From the NCBI GenBank assembly GCA_023392595.1, contig JAEVYU010000077.1, forward strand, positions 1 through 6,823: a DNA stretch of 6,823 nucleotides. Reading direction: 5' to 3'. The position numbers were made by a program, and so were the translations under genes. Shown one piece after another: positions 5,796-6,823 of the stretch (position 1 is its first letter; each line of letters begins with the position of its first letter). The stretch is from Bacillota bacterium. GTDB taxonomy: Bacteria; Bacillota; UBA4882; UBA8346. The notes below the pieces were generated by a model. That model worked only from the letters and a program-made list of their open reading frames with translations. It did no database searches and was not told the origin of the DNA.

Positions 5796-6823
5796 ATGAT
5801 TCCTTTTAAACCGATTATCACTTTTTTGTATGTATGGTACCTCGTTTTAACTCATGTTCTTAAAGACTCGCTTAAATCCCGCGCCGCCCTTGAAATGGAA
5901 ATCCTCGCTCTCCGCAGCCAATTATCTATTTTTCAACAACAGATCATCAATCGCAAGCTTCCCAAGCCCCGCCCAACTCCGGCATTACGCCAGCTATGGG
6001 TTTTTATCTCAAAACTCTGGCCTGACTGGAAGTCGGCTCTTTTAGTCGTCAAACCGGAAACCGTCATTCGCTGGCATCATACCGCGTTCCGCTTTTATTG
6101 GGCCAAAAAATCAAAGCCTCCCGGCAGACTGGCCATATCTTCGGCTACCATTTCGTTAATAAAACGCATTCATAAGGAAAATCCGCTCTGGTCACCCGAA
6201 CGGATTCACGATCAACTGATGAACCTTGGCATAACCGATACGCCTGCTCCGAATACCATTGCCAAGTATCTTTCCATCCAAAAACCTCCCAGTGAAAAGT
6301 CGTTACAGTCTTGGAAAGCCTTCCTTGCCAATCACCGACAAAGTATTTGGGCAATGGATTTCCTGACGGTTCCCACAATATTCTTTAAAGTGTTATATGT
6401 CTTGATTGTCATCAGCCATGATCGCAGGGTGATTAAACACTTTGCAATCACTTCCCATCCCACCTCTGCCTGGGTGGCCCAACAACTCCGGGAAGCGACT
6501 CCTTTCGGAAACCAACCGGAATACCTGATCCATGACAATGACCGTATTTTTGTAAGTAAGGAATTACAGGCATTTCTGACAAACACCAAAATCAAATCCA
6601 TGAAAACAGGATTCCATTCGCCCTGGCAGAATGGGATCTGTGAAAGAACAGTCGGTATCCTTCGCCGGGAATTGCTTGATCATATTATCCCTATGAATCA
6701 AAAGCATCTTGAATGTTTGCTCAAAGAATACATTAATCATTACTACAACCCCCACCGGACTCATCAAGGCATTGGAGGGCAGACTCCTTTTCCTTCGAAA
6801 AGGCCAACAAAAACATCCATTGC
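5796..6823 (+). CDS. DDE integrase-type transposase, copy 2 (partial at right edge, at least 342 aa)
   Basis: An uninterrupted frame runs from ATG 5796 to the window edge with 342 complete codons and no stop. It aligns with copy 1 without any indel at a constant offset of 4565 bp, so only about 22 residues are missing. The catalytic residues are at the same places: D188 (AMDFL), D247 (IHDND) and E283 (ICERT). It carries Arg at position 92 (VIRWHH), where copy 1 has Gly. The first 24 residues (starting MIPFKPIITFLYVW) do not resemble those of copy 1 although the length is equal. Up to about 6255 the DNA is roughly 80% identical to copy 1; beyond it, only about 20 differences occur in ~570 bp. 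No ribosome binding site is evident. Repeat copy B lies directly upstream. It is probably the more intact, possibly active copy, subject to its unseen C-terminus and element ends. Confidence 0.85.
   Translation, partial: MIPFKPIITFLYVWYLVLTHVLKDSLKSRAALEMEILALRSQLSIFQQQIINRKLPKPRPTPALRQLWVFISKLWPDWKSALLVVKPETVIRWHHTAFRFYWAKKSKPPGRLAISSATISLIKRIHKENPLWSPERIHDQLMNLGITDTPAPNTIAKYLSIQKPPSEKSLQSWKAFLANHRQSIWAMDFLTVPTIFFKVLYVLIVISHDRRVIKHFAITSHPTSAWVAQQLREATPFGNQPEYLIHDNDRIFVSKELQAFLTNTKIKSMKTGFHSPWQNGICERTVGILRRELLDHIIPMNQKHLECLLKEYINHYYNPHRTHQGIGGQTPFPSKRPTKTSI

Noticed and set aside
5608..5799. Plus-strand frame of 63 codons over repeat copy B and its flank
   Set aside because: Copy A has a 1-nt difference that shifts and ends the frame, and the hairpins covary instead of codons being conserved.

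Overview
The window looks like an accessory, repeat-rich stretch from a Gram-positive anaerobe of the Bacillota; a Peptococcaceae-like host is only a guess. The grounds are an AAGGAGGT ribosome binding site, a small DUF6809-like protein, and an AT-rich toxin tail fused to a more GC-rich Rhs core.

Layout, left to right. Positions 1-134 hold the broken upstream end of a YD-repeat (Rhs) gene on the minus strand, running off the left edge. It abuts a ~266 bp repeat (copy A, 135-400). Next are a small helical protein gene (393-752, minus) and an excisionase/MerR-like helix-turn-helix gene (962-1144, plus) preceded by a cluster of TATCA motifs. A DDE transposase follows (1231-2325, plus). Downstream of it lie a hairpin terminator candidate and two tandem 37 bp units resembling an insertion-sequence end. 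Then comes a minus-strand pair: an Rhs-core protein with a zinc-phospholipase-C-like C-terminal region (3042-5642), and 20 nt downstream a multi-pass membrane protein (2572-3021) that is a candidate immunity protein. Copy B of the repeat (5484-5750) abuts the upstream end of this second Rhs gene. A second, near-colinear transposase (5796 to beyond 6823, plus) closes the window.

How the parts relate. Both repeat copies have the same orientation, and each joins its same end to an Rhs fragment that has lost its 5' part, but at a different place in the Rhs protein. The repeat folds into a chain of hairpins. Two of these show compensatory base-pair changes between the copies, so the structure appears to be selected. 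The computed N-terminus of the large Rhs protein (about residues 1-75) is therefore probably not real Rhs sequence: it is repeat sequence plus a stretch read in the wrong frame before a likely 1-nt deletion. The toxin and immunity module remains open and may be a silent or donor cassette. The structured repeat at Rhs breakpoints, together with the toxin/immunity pair, is the most interesting content.
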